Counted from the stretch's first letter, positions 33,359 through 41,474 are shown. The stretch: 64,000 bases of DNA from Actinomyces sp. 432 (GCF_009930875.1 NZ_CP025249.1:62001-126000); one strand, 5' to 3'. Made by a program: numbers and translations. The notes: generated by a model from the letters alone, not told the origin.

Positions 33359-35080
33359 ATGCGACTGTTCATCAGCGAGATCTACAAGCTCTACACCTAC
33401 CGGTGGCCCGCACTGCTGCTGGCCGGGGCGCTGGCCGTCGGTGCTCTCCTGGACATCTACCTCGCTCTGGCATACGCCTCCTCCTCCGGCTCATACGTGA
33501 GCACGGCACTGAGCTTCAACGAGCTCGTCTGCCGCCTGGCGTGGTTCACCCTGCCCATCCTGGTCCTGGCCGGTGACGCACGTGATGGCATGCTGGCCAG
33601 TGTCGTCCTGGTCCGCCCGCGCCCGCGCGCGATCCTGGCCGCCAAGCTCGTCTCGTCCCTCGTCGCCGCCCAGGTCAGCGCCCTGGGGTCCCTGGTCCTC
33701 ATCGCGGCCTTCATGCCGCTGGGAGGGTGGCCCGACGCCGCCGCCGCCCTAGCTGCCTTCGCCCCGAAGGCCGCTCGTATGATGGTGCTGCCCCCGCTGG
33801 CAGTGTGCTTCGGCTTTGCCGTCGCCGTCCTGGCCAATTTGAGGTCACTGCCGTGGGTGGCGACGGGTCTGGTCCTCTGGAGCCAGGTGATCGAGAAGCT
33901 CCTCTTCACCGTCGTGGGTAACCTCGTCCCTCCGTCTGTCGGGGCGCTCCTTGCCCCGTATTCCGTCGCTGTCACGTGGTTCTACGGTGCCTGGGGCGAG
34001 ATGGGCCTGCCTGCCTTTGACACCTGGGGCTTCTTGCCGCTCCTGGTCCTGGCCGCCCTCACCTGTGCGGCTGCCGCCGTCCTCCTCACCCGTACCGCCG
34101 ACCCGGCCGGACGACCCTGGGGCCTACCCACCGTCGCCCTGACCACCGAGGCCGTGGCCACTACGACCGCATCCGCGCGTTCCACCTCAGCCGCAGCGGC
34201 CCCTATGCGCTCGGCGGCGGCTGACGGCGCCGCCCGCTCCCACCTGGCAGGACCACCCGCCCCCACCACCAGTGCCAGGGCCTCCCGCAGTGGTCTCCTG
34301 GGTGATGTCCTGGCCTGGCTCCGGGCCAGCATGAGCTCCCACGGCGCGCTGCGGCGCACACTTCTCCTGACTCTGCTTACCGGCGCCGCGAACGCCGCCA
34401 TCACTGCCGGAGTGGTGGTCATCTTCGAGATCTCCCTGACCTCCTCCGGCGCCCTCAGTGATGCCGAGTCCGCGATCGGGGCCGTCGTCAGCGGCTGGGG
34501 CATGCTCTGCCTGCCGCTGACTCTCCTGACCGGCTCGTGGACCTACCTACGGCTCATCCAAACCCGCGAGCTGGCCCTGGTCTACACGGCTCTTCCGCGT
34601 CGCAGCGCCGTCATCACCGCCTGCGCGGTCCATGCCGGCCTCCAGGCCGCGGTAGTCACCCTGGTGTCCATCGCCGCGGGTCTTGCTGTCCTGGCCTTTG
34701 CTACCAGCGTCAGTGCTGTCCTGGCCACTGCCGGACTTACCAGGATGCTGGTCGCCGCCCCCCTGGGCGCCGTCCTCGCCCAGCTCAGCGTCATCGGGGC
34801 CGCCGTCCTCATCCGCCGGCCCATCCCCGCCCTGGCGGGCGTGGCCGGCTGGCTCCTGCTGGCCGAGCCTCTCCTCCAGAGCAGCAGCCCTGTCATGGAG
34901 CGGGTAGTGGGCAGGCGCACGATCACCGCCCTGGTCAACAACTTCGTCAGTCCCAGTTCCTTCGCCGACGATCCCCTGAGCACCTCCGCGGCCCTCATGT
35001 GGCTCATCGCGCTTGCCGCCGTGCTTGTCACCATGGCCGTCGTCGTCGAGCGACGGCGCCCCGGAGTCATCGGGAACTGA
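33359..35080 (+). CDS. Fused immunity-type ABC permease (LanE/LanG-like)
   Basis: A 573-residue membrane protein starting at ATG 33359, with AAGGAG 9 nt upstream; the GTG at 33350 would sit on the ribosome site. Two halves of about 230 residues each have around six helices. The first runs from MRLFISEIYKLYTYRWPALL to LPLLVLAALTCAAAAVLLT, the second from TLLLTLLTGAANAAITAG to ALAAVLVTMAVVVE. An 85-residue Ala/Thr/Ser-rich linker joins them. This looks like LanE and LanG fused into one chain, whereas they are separate proteins in most clusters. It is the last gene of the operon and precedes a strong hairpin. Confidence 0.8.
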   Translation: MRLFISEIYKLYTYRWPALLLAGALAVGALLDIYLALAYASSSGSYVSTALSFNELVCRLAWFTLPILVLAGDARDGMLASVVLVRPRPRAILAAKLVSSLVAAQVSALGSLVLIAAFMPLGGWPDAAAALAAFAPKAARMMVLPPLAVCFGFAVAVLANLRSLPWVATGLVLWSQVIEKLLFTVVGNLVPPSVGALLAPYSVAVTWFYGAWGEMGLPAFDTWGFLPLLVLAALTCAAAAVLLTRTADPAGRPWGLPTVALTTEAVATTTASARSTSAAAAPMRSAAADGAARSHLAGPPAPTTSARASRSGLLGDVLAWLRASMSSHGALRRTLLLTLLTGAANAAITAGVVVIFEISLTSSGALSDAESAIGAVVSGWGMLCLPLTLLTGSWTYLRLIQTRELALVYTALPRRSAVITACAVHAGLQAAVVTLVSIAAGLAVLAFATSVSAVLATAGLTRMLVAAPLGAVLAQLSVIGAAVLIRRPIPALAGVAGWLLLAEPLLQSSSPVMERVVGRRTITALVNNFVSPSSFADDPLSTSAALMWLIALAAVLVTMAVVVERRRPGVIGN

Positions 35081-35111
35081 ACTGGATGGAGCAGCACCCG
35101 CGCACCCTTTC

Positions 35112-35158
35112 AGGTGTGGCCTTGGCCGGCGACAGCCTCGCCGACCAAGGCCACACCT
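35112..35158 (+). terminator. Terminator hairpin closing the lanthipeptide operon
   Basis: AGGTGTGGCCTTGG (35112-35125) pairs perfectly with CCAAGGCCACACCT (35145-35158). An inner CGGCGA/TCGCCG stem closes the loop. It begins 32 nt after the permease stop. No clear T-run follows, but the stem of about 20 bp is very stable. The next 480 nt (to about 35,640) have no supported gene. Confidence 0.75.
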
Positions 35159-35639
35159 CTGTCCGCACGGTTGGCACGAGCGGTAGGCAGCGAGACCGCC
35201 CCGCGCTCTAGCCCTGCTCAGCTGCTCTCGCGGTCTGCAACTTTGAGAACGACATCCTGGAGGCCGGCGCGGCTGAGACCATGCGGCATGAGGGCCAGGG
35301 GCTTAAGGACCTCAAGGACTGGCAGGTTACGGTCCCTGAGGCGGCTGAGCTTCTTCCAGGCCGCCTACCTTTCTCCCGACCTCACCTTCCAATCGAGCAC
35401 CAGTGGCGAGAGCAGCTCATCACGCAGGCTGTCCCCTTGCCTGCCCCGGGCGGCCGGGCTCTACCGATCCACCTCCCCAGAGTCTCCCGCACCCTCGGGG
35501 GAGTCTGCTTGCAGCTGTCCTACCGGCATGCTGAGGTGTACGCCTTGCTGCCGCACTACCGGGGCGCGCTCCTGCAAGTCGTCGGGACTGAGGCCTAGCG
35601 GTTGTAGGGCATGGGGTCGTCGTCGCCTGGGACGCGCAG

Positions 35640-35700
35640 AGAACAGCCCGGGGGTAACCCGCTCACGCAGCTCCTCAGGGTACTTCCCAGGTTCCACTCG
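35640..35700 (-). mobile_element. Possible IS3-family orfA remnant
   Basis: The minus strand reads PGKYPEELRERVTPG, which closely resembles the start of IS3-type OrfA transposase subunits (KYPEELRERA pattern, the first helix of the DNA-binding domain). The match does not continue, and there is no start codon or intact partner. It would be a scar of an old insertion; being this short, it could also be chance. Confidence 0.35.
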
Positions 35701-35873
35701 TGACAGCGACCTCGACGCGCGCTCACTGCCTCCATCAAACCCGGGGCGCAACGTCCTAACTATCAGATTACGGGAATTGGAAGACATCCACCCAAGTCCA
35801 AACACAACCTTACAGTCCAGTGGTGCGGTAGTTGCCGGAGACCAGGCCCTGCACACTCTTCCAGTCCTAGGAG

Positions 35874-36159
35874 TCAGGTGGGGTCGAGGTCGTCTGTGGT
35901 GGGTACGGACTGACCGAGGGCGTTGGCGATCAGGGTGGTGTAGGTGCCGATGATTCGGCAGGTGGGGGTGCTGGGAGATGTCGAACAGCTCGGCCAGCAG
36001 GTCCTTGCTGGTGTTGTGCCGAAGTTCCATCACGGTCAGTATCACGCACTGATAGATGCCCAGGGCACGACAGCCCGCCTTTGGCGGGTCGCCGCGGCTG
36101 TTCAGGACGGCGCACATCATGGGGGGCTGGTGGTGGTCAAGCTTCGTGCTAACATTCAT
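35874..36159 (-). pseudogene. Transposase N-terminal remnant (DDE type, HTH)
   Basis: ATG 36159 opens a frame whose segment ALGIYQCVILTVMELRHNTS, followed by KDLLAELFDISQ, resembles the helix-turn-helix of IS5-like transposases (LGLxQxVxLTLxxLRxNLTQ pattern). The frame then slips, and the continuation in the next frame reads TPTCRIIGTYTTLIANALGQ, which also fits that family (S-x-x-T-V-S-R-I-like HTH then linker), until a stop at 35874. The catalytic domain is absent. A dead IS fragment next to the lanthipeptide operon suggests past transfer or rearrangement. Confidence 0.6.
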
Positions 36160-36164
36160 GGCTA

Positions 36165-36222
36165 GAGGTCCGTTCTGCGAGGATTTATTGATCCGTCAAT
36201 AAATCCTCGCAGAACGGACCTC
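36165..36222. repeat. Perfect 27-bp inverted repeat
   Basis: Arms 36165-36191 and 36196-36222 are exact complements (inner ends GGATTTATTGA and TCAATAAATCC) separated by TCCG. It abuts the start of the transposase remnant, which begins 5 nt to the left. It could be a pair of IS ends joined head to head, a transcription-blocking hairpin guarding the transposase gene, or an operator. No poly-T follows either side. Confidence 0.85.
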
Positions 36223-36355
36223 CCTATCGCTCACCTATAACGCGCGTGTTGCGGGTCCCCTGCACCCCCATGAATAACCCTCCCGGCACTCCATTCCTTC
36301 GGGATCCGTCCATCAATAGGACGCACTGGGGTGTGTCGGTATCACGTGTAGACGG

Positions 36356-36556
36356 TTAGCAGCACTTTGGAGTGATTGAGCAGAGCCATTTCGGGCCTGG
36401 GAGTGAAGTGGGCGAGATGAGCATCGGCGATGCGCTTAGAGAGATGGTGGATTGGGCAGGAAGAGTTGGCTCGGCAGGCGTGGCGACGGAAGGACTCGCC
36501 AGCCCCAGGAGCGATACAGACATGGCGATGGCAGAGAGGGTGCGAAGGGAACACAT
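36356..36556 (-). CDS. Small secreted Cys-containing peptide (candidate)
   Basis: A 66-residue frame starts at ATG 36556 with AGGAAG 9 nt upstream. Residues 4-25 (LRTLSAIAMSVSLLGLASPS plus VA) form a Sec-type signal peptide with a likely cut after PSVA. The mature 40 residues are Ser/Thr/Pro-rich and end in PKWLCSITPKCC, with three Cys. There is no double-glycine leader, so it is not an obvious substrate of the LanM pair. It lies upstream of the response regulator gene on the same strand but 332 nt from its start region in the opposite order (downstream of it in transcription). Real expression is unknown. Confidence 0.4.
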   Translation of the reverse strand: MCSLRTLSAIAMSVSLLGLASPSVATPAEPTLPAQSTISLSASPMLISPTSLPGPKWLCSITPKCC

Positions 36557-36697
36557 GTGCGGTGACTTCCTATCGGTTGTGGATCCGGTGGGATAGTCGC
36601 ATCTTGTCCTACACAGCTGTGTGGCCTGCTCATCATTGAGTCCCCGTTCGATTCCTCCTTTTGAGGGAGCCCGACGAGACATAATGAGGAGGGGTGA

Positions 36698-37366
36698 CTA
36701 GCCGCCGATGCCCCGCTTGTACGCCTCGGTGACGATCTCCAGTCGGCTACCCACCCCCATCTTGCGCATAAGCGAGGAAACGTGAGTTTTGACGGTGGTC
36801 TCCGCAACGTTCATCTGGCGTGCAATCTGGCGGTTGGTGCGTGCCTGACACAGAAGCCGAAGCACTTCCCGCTCTCGCCCCGATAGATCGAGTTCCGCGG
36901 TGGAACCGGTACTGGGGCGCTGGCCGCGCACGTAGCGTTCCAAGACGCGGCTGGTGGGTCCGGGCGAGAGGACCTTACCGCCCCCGTGGACGGTCCGAAT
37001 TGCCGCCGCGATCTCGGCGGCAGGCGTGGTCTTGAGAAGGAAGCCCGAAGCGCCGGCGGCGATTCCTCCATCGAGGAAGGTATCGTCATCGAAGGTGGTC
37101 AGTAGGAGTACCCGAGTGCTGCCCCCGGCGGCGAGGATCCGCGAGGTTGCTCCAATGCCATCCAGAACCGGCATCTGGATATCCATGAGTACGACGTCCA
37201 CCATGTGGTCGTGGACAAGATCAACCGCTTCGGCGCCATTGGCGGCGGTGGCCACTATTTCGATGCCGTTTTCCTGAGCGAGGAGCATGGATAGCGAGTC
37301 GAGCACGATGGCGTCGTCGTCCACGATGGCGACGCGGATCGGACTGGGCTGGATGTTTTGGTTCAT
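36698..37366 (-). CDS. NarL/LuxR-type response regulator
   Basis: A 222-residue regulator starting at ATG 37366 (MNQNIQPSPIRVAIVDDDAI), with AAAAGGG 7 nt upstream and a 4-nt overlap with the kinase stop. The receiver has the acidic pocket DDD at 16-18, phospho-acceptor Asp62 in DVVLMDIQMPVLDG, and LLTTFDDDTF/FLLKTT. The LuxR-type DNA-binding domain reads LSGREREVLRLLCQARTNRQ then IARQMNVAETTVKTHVSSLM. It is the partner of the fused kinase. The 18-bp palindrome at 39727-39744 is a natural target candidate, which would make the system autoregulated and drive the divergent ABC exporter. Confidence 0.9.
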   Translation of the reverse strand: MNQNIQPSPIRVAIVDDDAIVLDSLSMLLAQENGIEIVATAANGAEAVDLVHDHMVDVVLMDIQMPVLDGIGATSRILAAGGSTRVLLLTTFDDDTFLDGGIAAGASGFLLKTTPAAEIAAAIRTVHGGGKVLSPGPTSRVLERYVRGQRPSTGSTAELDLSGREREVLRLLCQARTNRQIARQMNVAETTVKTHVSSLMRKMGVGSRLEIVTEAYKRGIGG

Positions 37367-39681
37367 GGTTTGCCCTTTTCGTTGTTGGGTGTGAGGGGGA
37401 GGGTGGTGTGGAGGATCCATTGGTGGTTGGTGTGTTTGGTGGTGGTGGTTCCTCCGAGGGCGTGGGTGCGTTCCTGGATGCCGAGGATGCCGAGTTTGGA
37501 TGAGGTGGCGGGGGTTGTGTGTCGGGTGTCGGCCAGGGGGTTGATGGCGTGGAGCTCGGCGGTGGTGTCGGTGATGTTGAGTTGGATGGTGCATTGGGCG
37601 TCGGGGGCGGCGTGTTTGATCATGTTGGCGACGCATTCGTCCAGGATGCGGGTCAGGGTGGTGGTCAGGGTGGGGGTGAGTCGGGTGGTGTCTCCTTGGT
37701 GGGTGACGGTGGCGTGGAGGCCGGCTTGGTGGAGGTTGTGGCGGGCTTGGGTGAGGGTGGTGGTTAGGTCGGGTGTGGGGGGTGCGGGGTCTAGGGGGGT
37801 GTTGGTGTCTTGTCTCAGGAGGCGCAGCATGGTGCGCAGGTCGAGGACCGATTGGTGGCCGGTGGTGATGATGTCGTCTAGGGCGGTGTTGATCTGGTCG
37901 GTGTGGTTGGGGTTGTGGAGGTGGGCTTGTGCTTGTTGGGCGCGCAGGACGATTTGGGTGTTGGCGCGGGCGAGGGTGTCGTGGAGTTCGCGGGCGATGA
38001 GGGCGCGCTGCTCGCGCAGGGCTTGGGCGTGAGCGGCCTGGGCCCGGGACACGTTGGCGTCAGCAAGCCGCAGAGCCGAGGCAGCGCCAAGACAAAGGAT
38101 GAGCCACAACACCTGTGACAGCAGAGCGTAGGACATGTCGTGGCCTGCTTGCCAGGCTAGGAGGTTTCCGGCCGCCATGGCCACCACAATCACAACGGCC
38201 TGCCAATAACCGCCCCGACGAACAAGGACACAAGTTGCGGCGGTCGTGGCTATAACAGTTCCAGTGAACTGGTCGCTGGCCGTTGCATGTGCGGCGCCTG
38301 CTGCCAGGATGATGGTGGCGGCCAAGGGGTTGCGGGGGATCAGCAGCAGCGCCCACGGCACCACCAAACCCACTACGGTGGTCAACCGTATGCCGGCGTC
38401 GACCATGTTGAATACGGCAATAACAACACTGGCGGCGGTCAGTAGACTCAGGCCCCAATGGGCGTGCAACCAGTCCCATGTGCGACCCCGCCGACGCCTG
38501 TTTCCGGGAGCGTCTGGCGCATGTTCCTGAACCGCGTTGGTTTGTGTGAGGGGGAGGGTGGTGTGGAGGATCCATTGGTGGTTGGTGTGTTTGGTGGTGG
38601 TGGTTCCTCCGAGGGCGTGGGTGCGTTCCTGGATGCCGAGGATGCCGAGTTTGGATGAGGTGGCGGGGGTTGTGTGTCGGGTGTCGGCCAGGGGGTTGAT
38701 GGCGTGGAGCTCGGCGGTGGTGTCGGTGATGTTGAGTTGGATGGTGCATTGGGCGTCGGGGGCGGCGTGTTTGATCATGTTGGCGACGCATTCGTCCAGG
38801 ATGCGGGTCAGGGTGGTGGTCAGGGTGGGGGTGAGTCGGGTGGTGTCTCCTTGGTGGGTGACGGTGGCGTGGAGGCCGGCTTGGTGGAGGTTGTGGCGGG
38901 CTTGGGTGAGGGTGGTGGTTAGGTCGGGTGTGGGGGGTGCGGGGTCTAGGGGGGTGTTGGTGTCTTGTCTCAGGAGGCGCAGCATGGTGCGCAGGTCGAG
39001 GACCGATTGGTGGCCGGTGGTGATGATGTCGTCTAGGGCGGTGTTGATCTGGTCGGTGTGGTTGGGGTTGTGGAGGTGGGCTTGTGCTTGTTGGGCGCGC
39101 AGGACGATTTGGGTGTTGGCGCGGGCGAGGGTGTCGTGGAGTTCGCGGGCGATGAGGGCGCGCTGCTCGCGCAGGGCTTGGGCGTGAGCGGCCTGGGCCC
39201 GGGACACGTTGGCGTCAGCAAGCCGCAGAGGAGCGGCGACACCCATACAGATGGCAATCCACAACACCTGGCTGATGAACAGGTCATTCATCATTGTTCC
39301 CGCCTGCCAGGCTAGGAGGTTTCCGGCCGCCATGGCCACCACAATCACAACGGCCTGCCAATAACCGCCCCGACGAACGAGGGCGTACACGGCGAACCAT
39401 CCGGCCATGACCAATCCGGCTTCCCTAGCGTCTGCGAGCCCGTAAGCCGTACCCGCCGCCAGGATGGTGGTGGCGGTCCAGGGATTGCGGGGTATCAGCA
39501 GCAGCGCCCACGGCACCACCAAACCCACCGTATCGGTGAGAGTGAACCACTGGAACAGCACCGGCAACGCGGAGAAGGCCAGGCTGAAGGCCGTGAAGAC
39601 GCTGAGTTCACGGTGGGCGCGCCACGCAGCACGAAGTCGACTCGGCGCGACGTTGAGTGCTGGGTGAGGCAGGGCGAACAT
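37363..39681 (-). CDS. Tandem double sensor histidine kinase (two kinases in one chain)
   Basis: A 772-residue protein made of two complete NarL-type kinases in one frame, repeating every 385 residues. Each half has about five membrane helices (VVGLVVPWALLLIPRNP and GGYWQAVVIVVAMAAGNLLA occur in both), a HisKA_3 helix with His182 and His567 in LIARELHDTLARANTQ, and a HATPase_c with ECVANMIKHAAPDA and SSKLGILGIQERTHALGG. The dimerisation and ATPase parts are residue-for-residue identical (about 151-379 and 536-764); the first membrane parts differ. ATG 39681 is preferred over GTG 39705 because GAAAGG lies 8 nt upstream. A normal member has about 380-410 residues. It could act as an internal dimer. 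Confidence 0.88.
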   Translation of the reverse strand: MFALPHPALNVAPSRLRAAWRAHRELSVFTAFSLAFSALPVLFQWFTLTDTVGLVVPWALLLIPRNPWTATTILAAGTAYGLADAREAGLVMAGWFAVYALVRRGGYWQAVVIVVAMAAGNLLAWQAGTMMNDLFISQVLWIAICMGVAAPLRLADANVSRAQAAHAQALREQRALIARELHDTLARANTQIVLRAQQAQAHLHNPNHTDQINTALDDIITTGHQSVLDLRTMLRLLRQDTNTPLDPAPPTPDLTTTLTQARHNLHQAGLHATVTHQGDTTRLTPTLTTTLTRILDECVANMIKHAAPDAQCTIQLNITDTTAELHAINPLADTRHTTPATSSKLGILGIQERTHALGGTTTTKHTNHQWILHTTLPLTQTNAVQEHAPDAPGNRRRRGRTWDWLHAHWGLSLLTAASVVIAVFNMVDAGIRLTTVVGLVVPWALLLIPRNPLAATIILAAGAAHATASDQFTGTVIATTAATCVLVRRGGYWQAVVIVVAMAAGNLLAWQAGHDMSYALLSQVLWLILCLGAASALRLADANVSRAQAAHAQALREQRALIARELHDTLARANTQIVLRAQQAQAHLHNPNHTDQINTALDDIITTGHQSVLDLRTMLRLLRQDTNTPLDPAPPTPDLTTTLTQARHNLHQAGLHATVTHQGDTTRLTPTLTTTLTRILDECVANMIKHAAPDAQCTIQLNITDTTAELHAINPLADTRHTTPATSSKLGILGIQERTHALGGTTTTKHTNHQWILHTTLPLTPNNEKGKP
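37390..38075 (-). repeat. Direct repeat copy 2 within the double kinase gene
   Basis: About 686 bp appearing identical, base for base as far as I compared, to 38545-39230 (offset 1155 bp, exactly 385 codons). It covers the kinase core of the C-terminal half. A second shared block (38151-38225 and 39306-39380, same offset) lies in the membrane part. Such long identity in a tandem repeat should recombine readily. Confidence 0.9.
38545..39230 (-). repeat. Direct repeat copy 1 within the double kinase gene
   Basis: The partner of 37390-38075 at an offset of 1155 bp. It encodes the kinase core of the N-terminal half. Loss of one repeat by recombination would leave a normal single kinase gene in frame, so the double form could be a reversible state. 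An assembly artefact is also conceivable, but the flanking sensor parts differ between the halves, which argues for a real duplication. Confidence 0.9.
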
Positions 39682-39726
39682 GGGTGGCCTTTCAAGACTG
39701 CGCACAGACTAGCCCACATCATGAGC

Positions 39727-39744
39727 CTCCTACCAAGGTAGGAG
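39727..39744. promoter_or_regulatory. Palindromic operator in the divergent kinase/exporter promoter
   Basis: CTCCTACCAAGGTAGGAG is an 18-bp palindrome with perfect 8-bp arms. It lies 45 nt upstream of the kinase start (minus strand) and 87 nt upstream of the exporter ATPase start (plus strand). It is the only strong dyad in the 150-nt divergent region. Position and symmetry suit a LuxR-type response regulator dimer acting on both operons. Confidence 0.6.
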
Positions 39745-39831
39745 AGGTTGTGGCGGGAAGCCGGAACAGCCGAGTCCCGCCGCTGTGTCATGGTCGAGCC
39801 ATCGAAGGCTTGAACGTGAAAGGGGACTGTT

Positions 39832-40734
39832 GTGCAGCCGGTGGTTGTTCTCGGCGTGTGCCGTTCATATGCGGGACACCAGGTGCTGCGGGACGTGGAT
39901 CTGGTGGTGGAGCGGGGGTCGTTCCATGGTGTGATCGGTCCCAATGGTGCTGGTAAGACGACGCTGGTTGAGATCATCCAGGGTGCGCGCCGTGCTCAGG
40001 CGGGCAGTGTGGAGCTGCTGGGTCGGGCACCGTTGCCGCGTGATCCGCGTCTGCTAGTGCGGGTGGGGATTCAGCCGCAGGCCACGGCCTTCTTTTCTCG
40101 TGCCACGGTGTGGGAGCACCTTTCCGCCATCGCCGCGATATTTGGCGCCTCACAAGCACGGGCTGAGCAACTCATTGAGGCCATGGATCTGGGACACGTG
40201 CGCAACTCGCGTGTGGAGCGGGCCTCTGGTAGTGAGCGGCAGAAATTGGCGGTGGCCTCGGCGATGGTGCATCGGCCGGAGGTGTTGTTCTTGGATGAGC
40301 CGACGGCGGCTCTGGATGCGACGGCTCGTCATGACCTGGTGGGCTTGCTGGCATCGGCGCGTGAGGAGGGCACGACGGTGGTGTATACGACTCACCATCT
40401 GGAGGAAGCCGAGCGCCTGTGCGATGTGGTCACCATTCTTGATGGTGGCCGGGTGGTGACGACGGCATCTCCGTCTGCTCTGGTTGCCGGTGCGGGTAGT
40501 GATGCCTCGGTGCTGCTGCCCGGGGCGGCGCCGTATTTGGATGTAGTGACCGGCCTGGATGTGGTGACAGCTGCGACCGTGAGTGCGGGCGGGTTGGTGA
40601 TTCACGTGCGTGACGTGGGTGAGGTGTTTGCGGCCCTTGGCGCGGCGGATGTGCCGACCGCAGGCGCGCAGGTGCACAGCCCGACCCTCGAGGACGCGTT
40701 CATGGAGCTCACAGGGAAGAAGTACGAGTCATGA
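39832..40734 (+). CDS. ABC exporter ATPase (antibiotic/bacteriocin resistance type)
   Basis: A 300-residue ATPase starting at GTG 39832, with AAAGGGG 7 nt upstream. Walker A GPNGAGKTT, Walker B VLFLDEPTAALD and the switch His pair in VVYTTHHLEEAERLCD are normal. The signature is ASGSERQKLAVA, a departure from LSGGQ at two positions. The 80-residue C-terminal extension is typical of drug-type ABC-2 ATPases. It overlaps its permease gene by 4 nt and diverges from the two-component genes, an arrangement seen in systems sensing cell-wall-active peptides. Confidence 0.88.
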   Translation: MQPVVVLGVCRSYAGHQVLRDVDLVVERGSFHGVIGPNGAGKTTLVEIIQGARRAQAGSVELLGRAPLPRDPRLLVRVGIQPQATAFFSRATVWEHLSAIAAIFGASQARAEQLIEAMDLGHVRNSRVERASGSERQKLAVASAMVHRPEVLFLDEPTAALDATARHDLVGLLASAREEGTTVVYTTHHLEEAERLCDVVTILDGGRVVTTASPSALVAGAGSDASVLLPGAAPYLDVVTGLDVVTAATVSAGGLVIHVRDVGEVFAALGAADVPTAGAQVHSPTLEDAFMELTGKKYES

Positions 40735-41474
40735 GCCCCTTCAAAGCCCTAACAGTTTCCCTGGCGCGCACCAGTCTGCGCGATCCGGCCACCATGCTCT
40801 TCTCATATGCATTCCCTCCGGCACTGCTGGTTGTCCTTGCGTTGAGCATGGGTGACCAACCAGGGGTGGACGGCCATGACACCGTTGACTTCATCAGTCC
40901 CAACGTCATGGGCTTTGGAGTGGCATTTGTTGGCATGTTCGCCGGCGCCACAACTATTGGCGAGTGGCGGGAGAAGGGAGTCGGACGTGTCCTGCGCAGT
41001 GCGCCAATGCCCGTGAGCTCAATCCTCGCCTCGGCGCTGGCCGTCGCCGTCGTCTCCGCACTCGTGCAGGCGGTGCTCATCGTGCTCACCGGGTTTGTGC
41101 CGACGGTCGGTGTCACGCTGTCGCCATGGGCAATCCTAACCGTGGTGCCAGTGTTCCTGGGGACTTTACTCTTCTACTCCCTGGGCATGCTCTTCGGCCT
41201 GGTGCTGCCCACCGTCACCGCAGTCTCCCTGGCGGTGATGATTGTGGTCCTGCCTATGGGTTTCGCCTCCGGCGCGCTGCTGCCGTTGGAGATTCTGCCG
41301 GGATGGATGCATACGCTCGCCAACTTCCTGCCGCTGACCTACCTGCTCGACGCGTTGCGCTGGCCGCTGACGGGCGTGGCCGAGCTGAGTGACGCGCTGA
41401 TCGGGATCGGCGTCACTGGCGTCGTCGGGGCGGCGCTGTTTTGGGCCGCCACCAAGCTGATGCGCTGGACGTGA
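40731..41474 (+). CDS. ABC-2 type exporter permease
   Basis: A 247-residue permease with six helices, including DTVDFISPNVMGFGVAFVGM, ILTVVPVFLGTLLFYSLGML and AVSLAVMIVVLPMGFASGAL. It has the ABC-2 family segment EWREKGVGRVLRSAPMPVSS and the gate-region LPLEILPGWMHTLANFLPLT. The start ATG overlaps the ATPase stop by 4 nt. Together the pair would export a drug, lipid or peptide; the link to the nearby lanthipeptide is inferred from neighbourhood. Confidence 0.88.
   Translation: MSPFKALTVSLARTSLRDPATMLFSYAFPPALLVVLALSMGDQPGVDGHDTVDFISPNVMGFGVAFVGMFAGATTIGEWREKGVGRVLRSAPMPVSSILASALAVAVVSALVQAVLIVLTGFVPTVGVTLSPWAILTVVPVFLGTLLFYSLGMLFGLVLPTVTAVSLAVMIVVLPMGFASGALLPLEILPGWMHTLANFLPLTYLLDALRWPLTGVAELSDALIGIGVTGVVGAALFWAATKLMRWT

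Noticed and set aside
35281..35598. 105-codon frame after the lanthipeptide operon
   Set aside because: No domain, no ribosome site and a composition like random GC-rich DNA; adjacent insertion-sequence debris makes chance frames likely.
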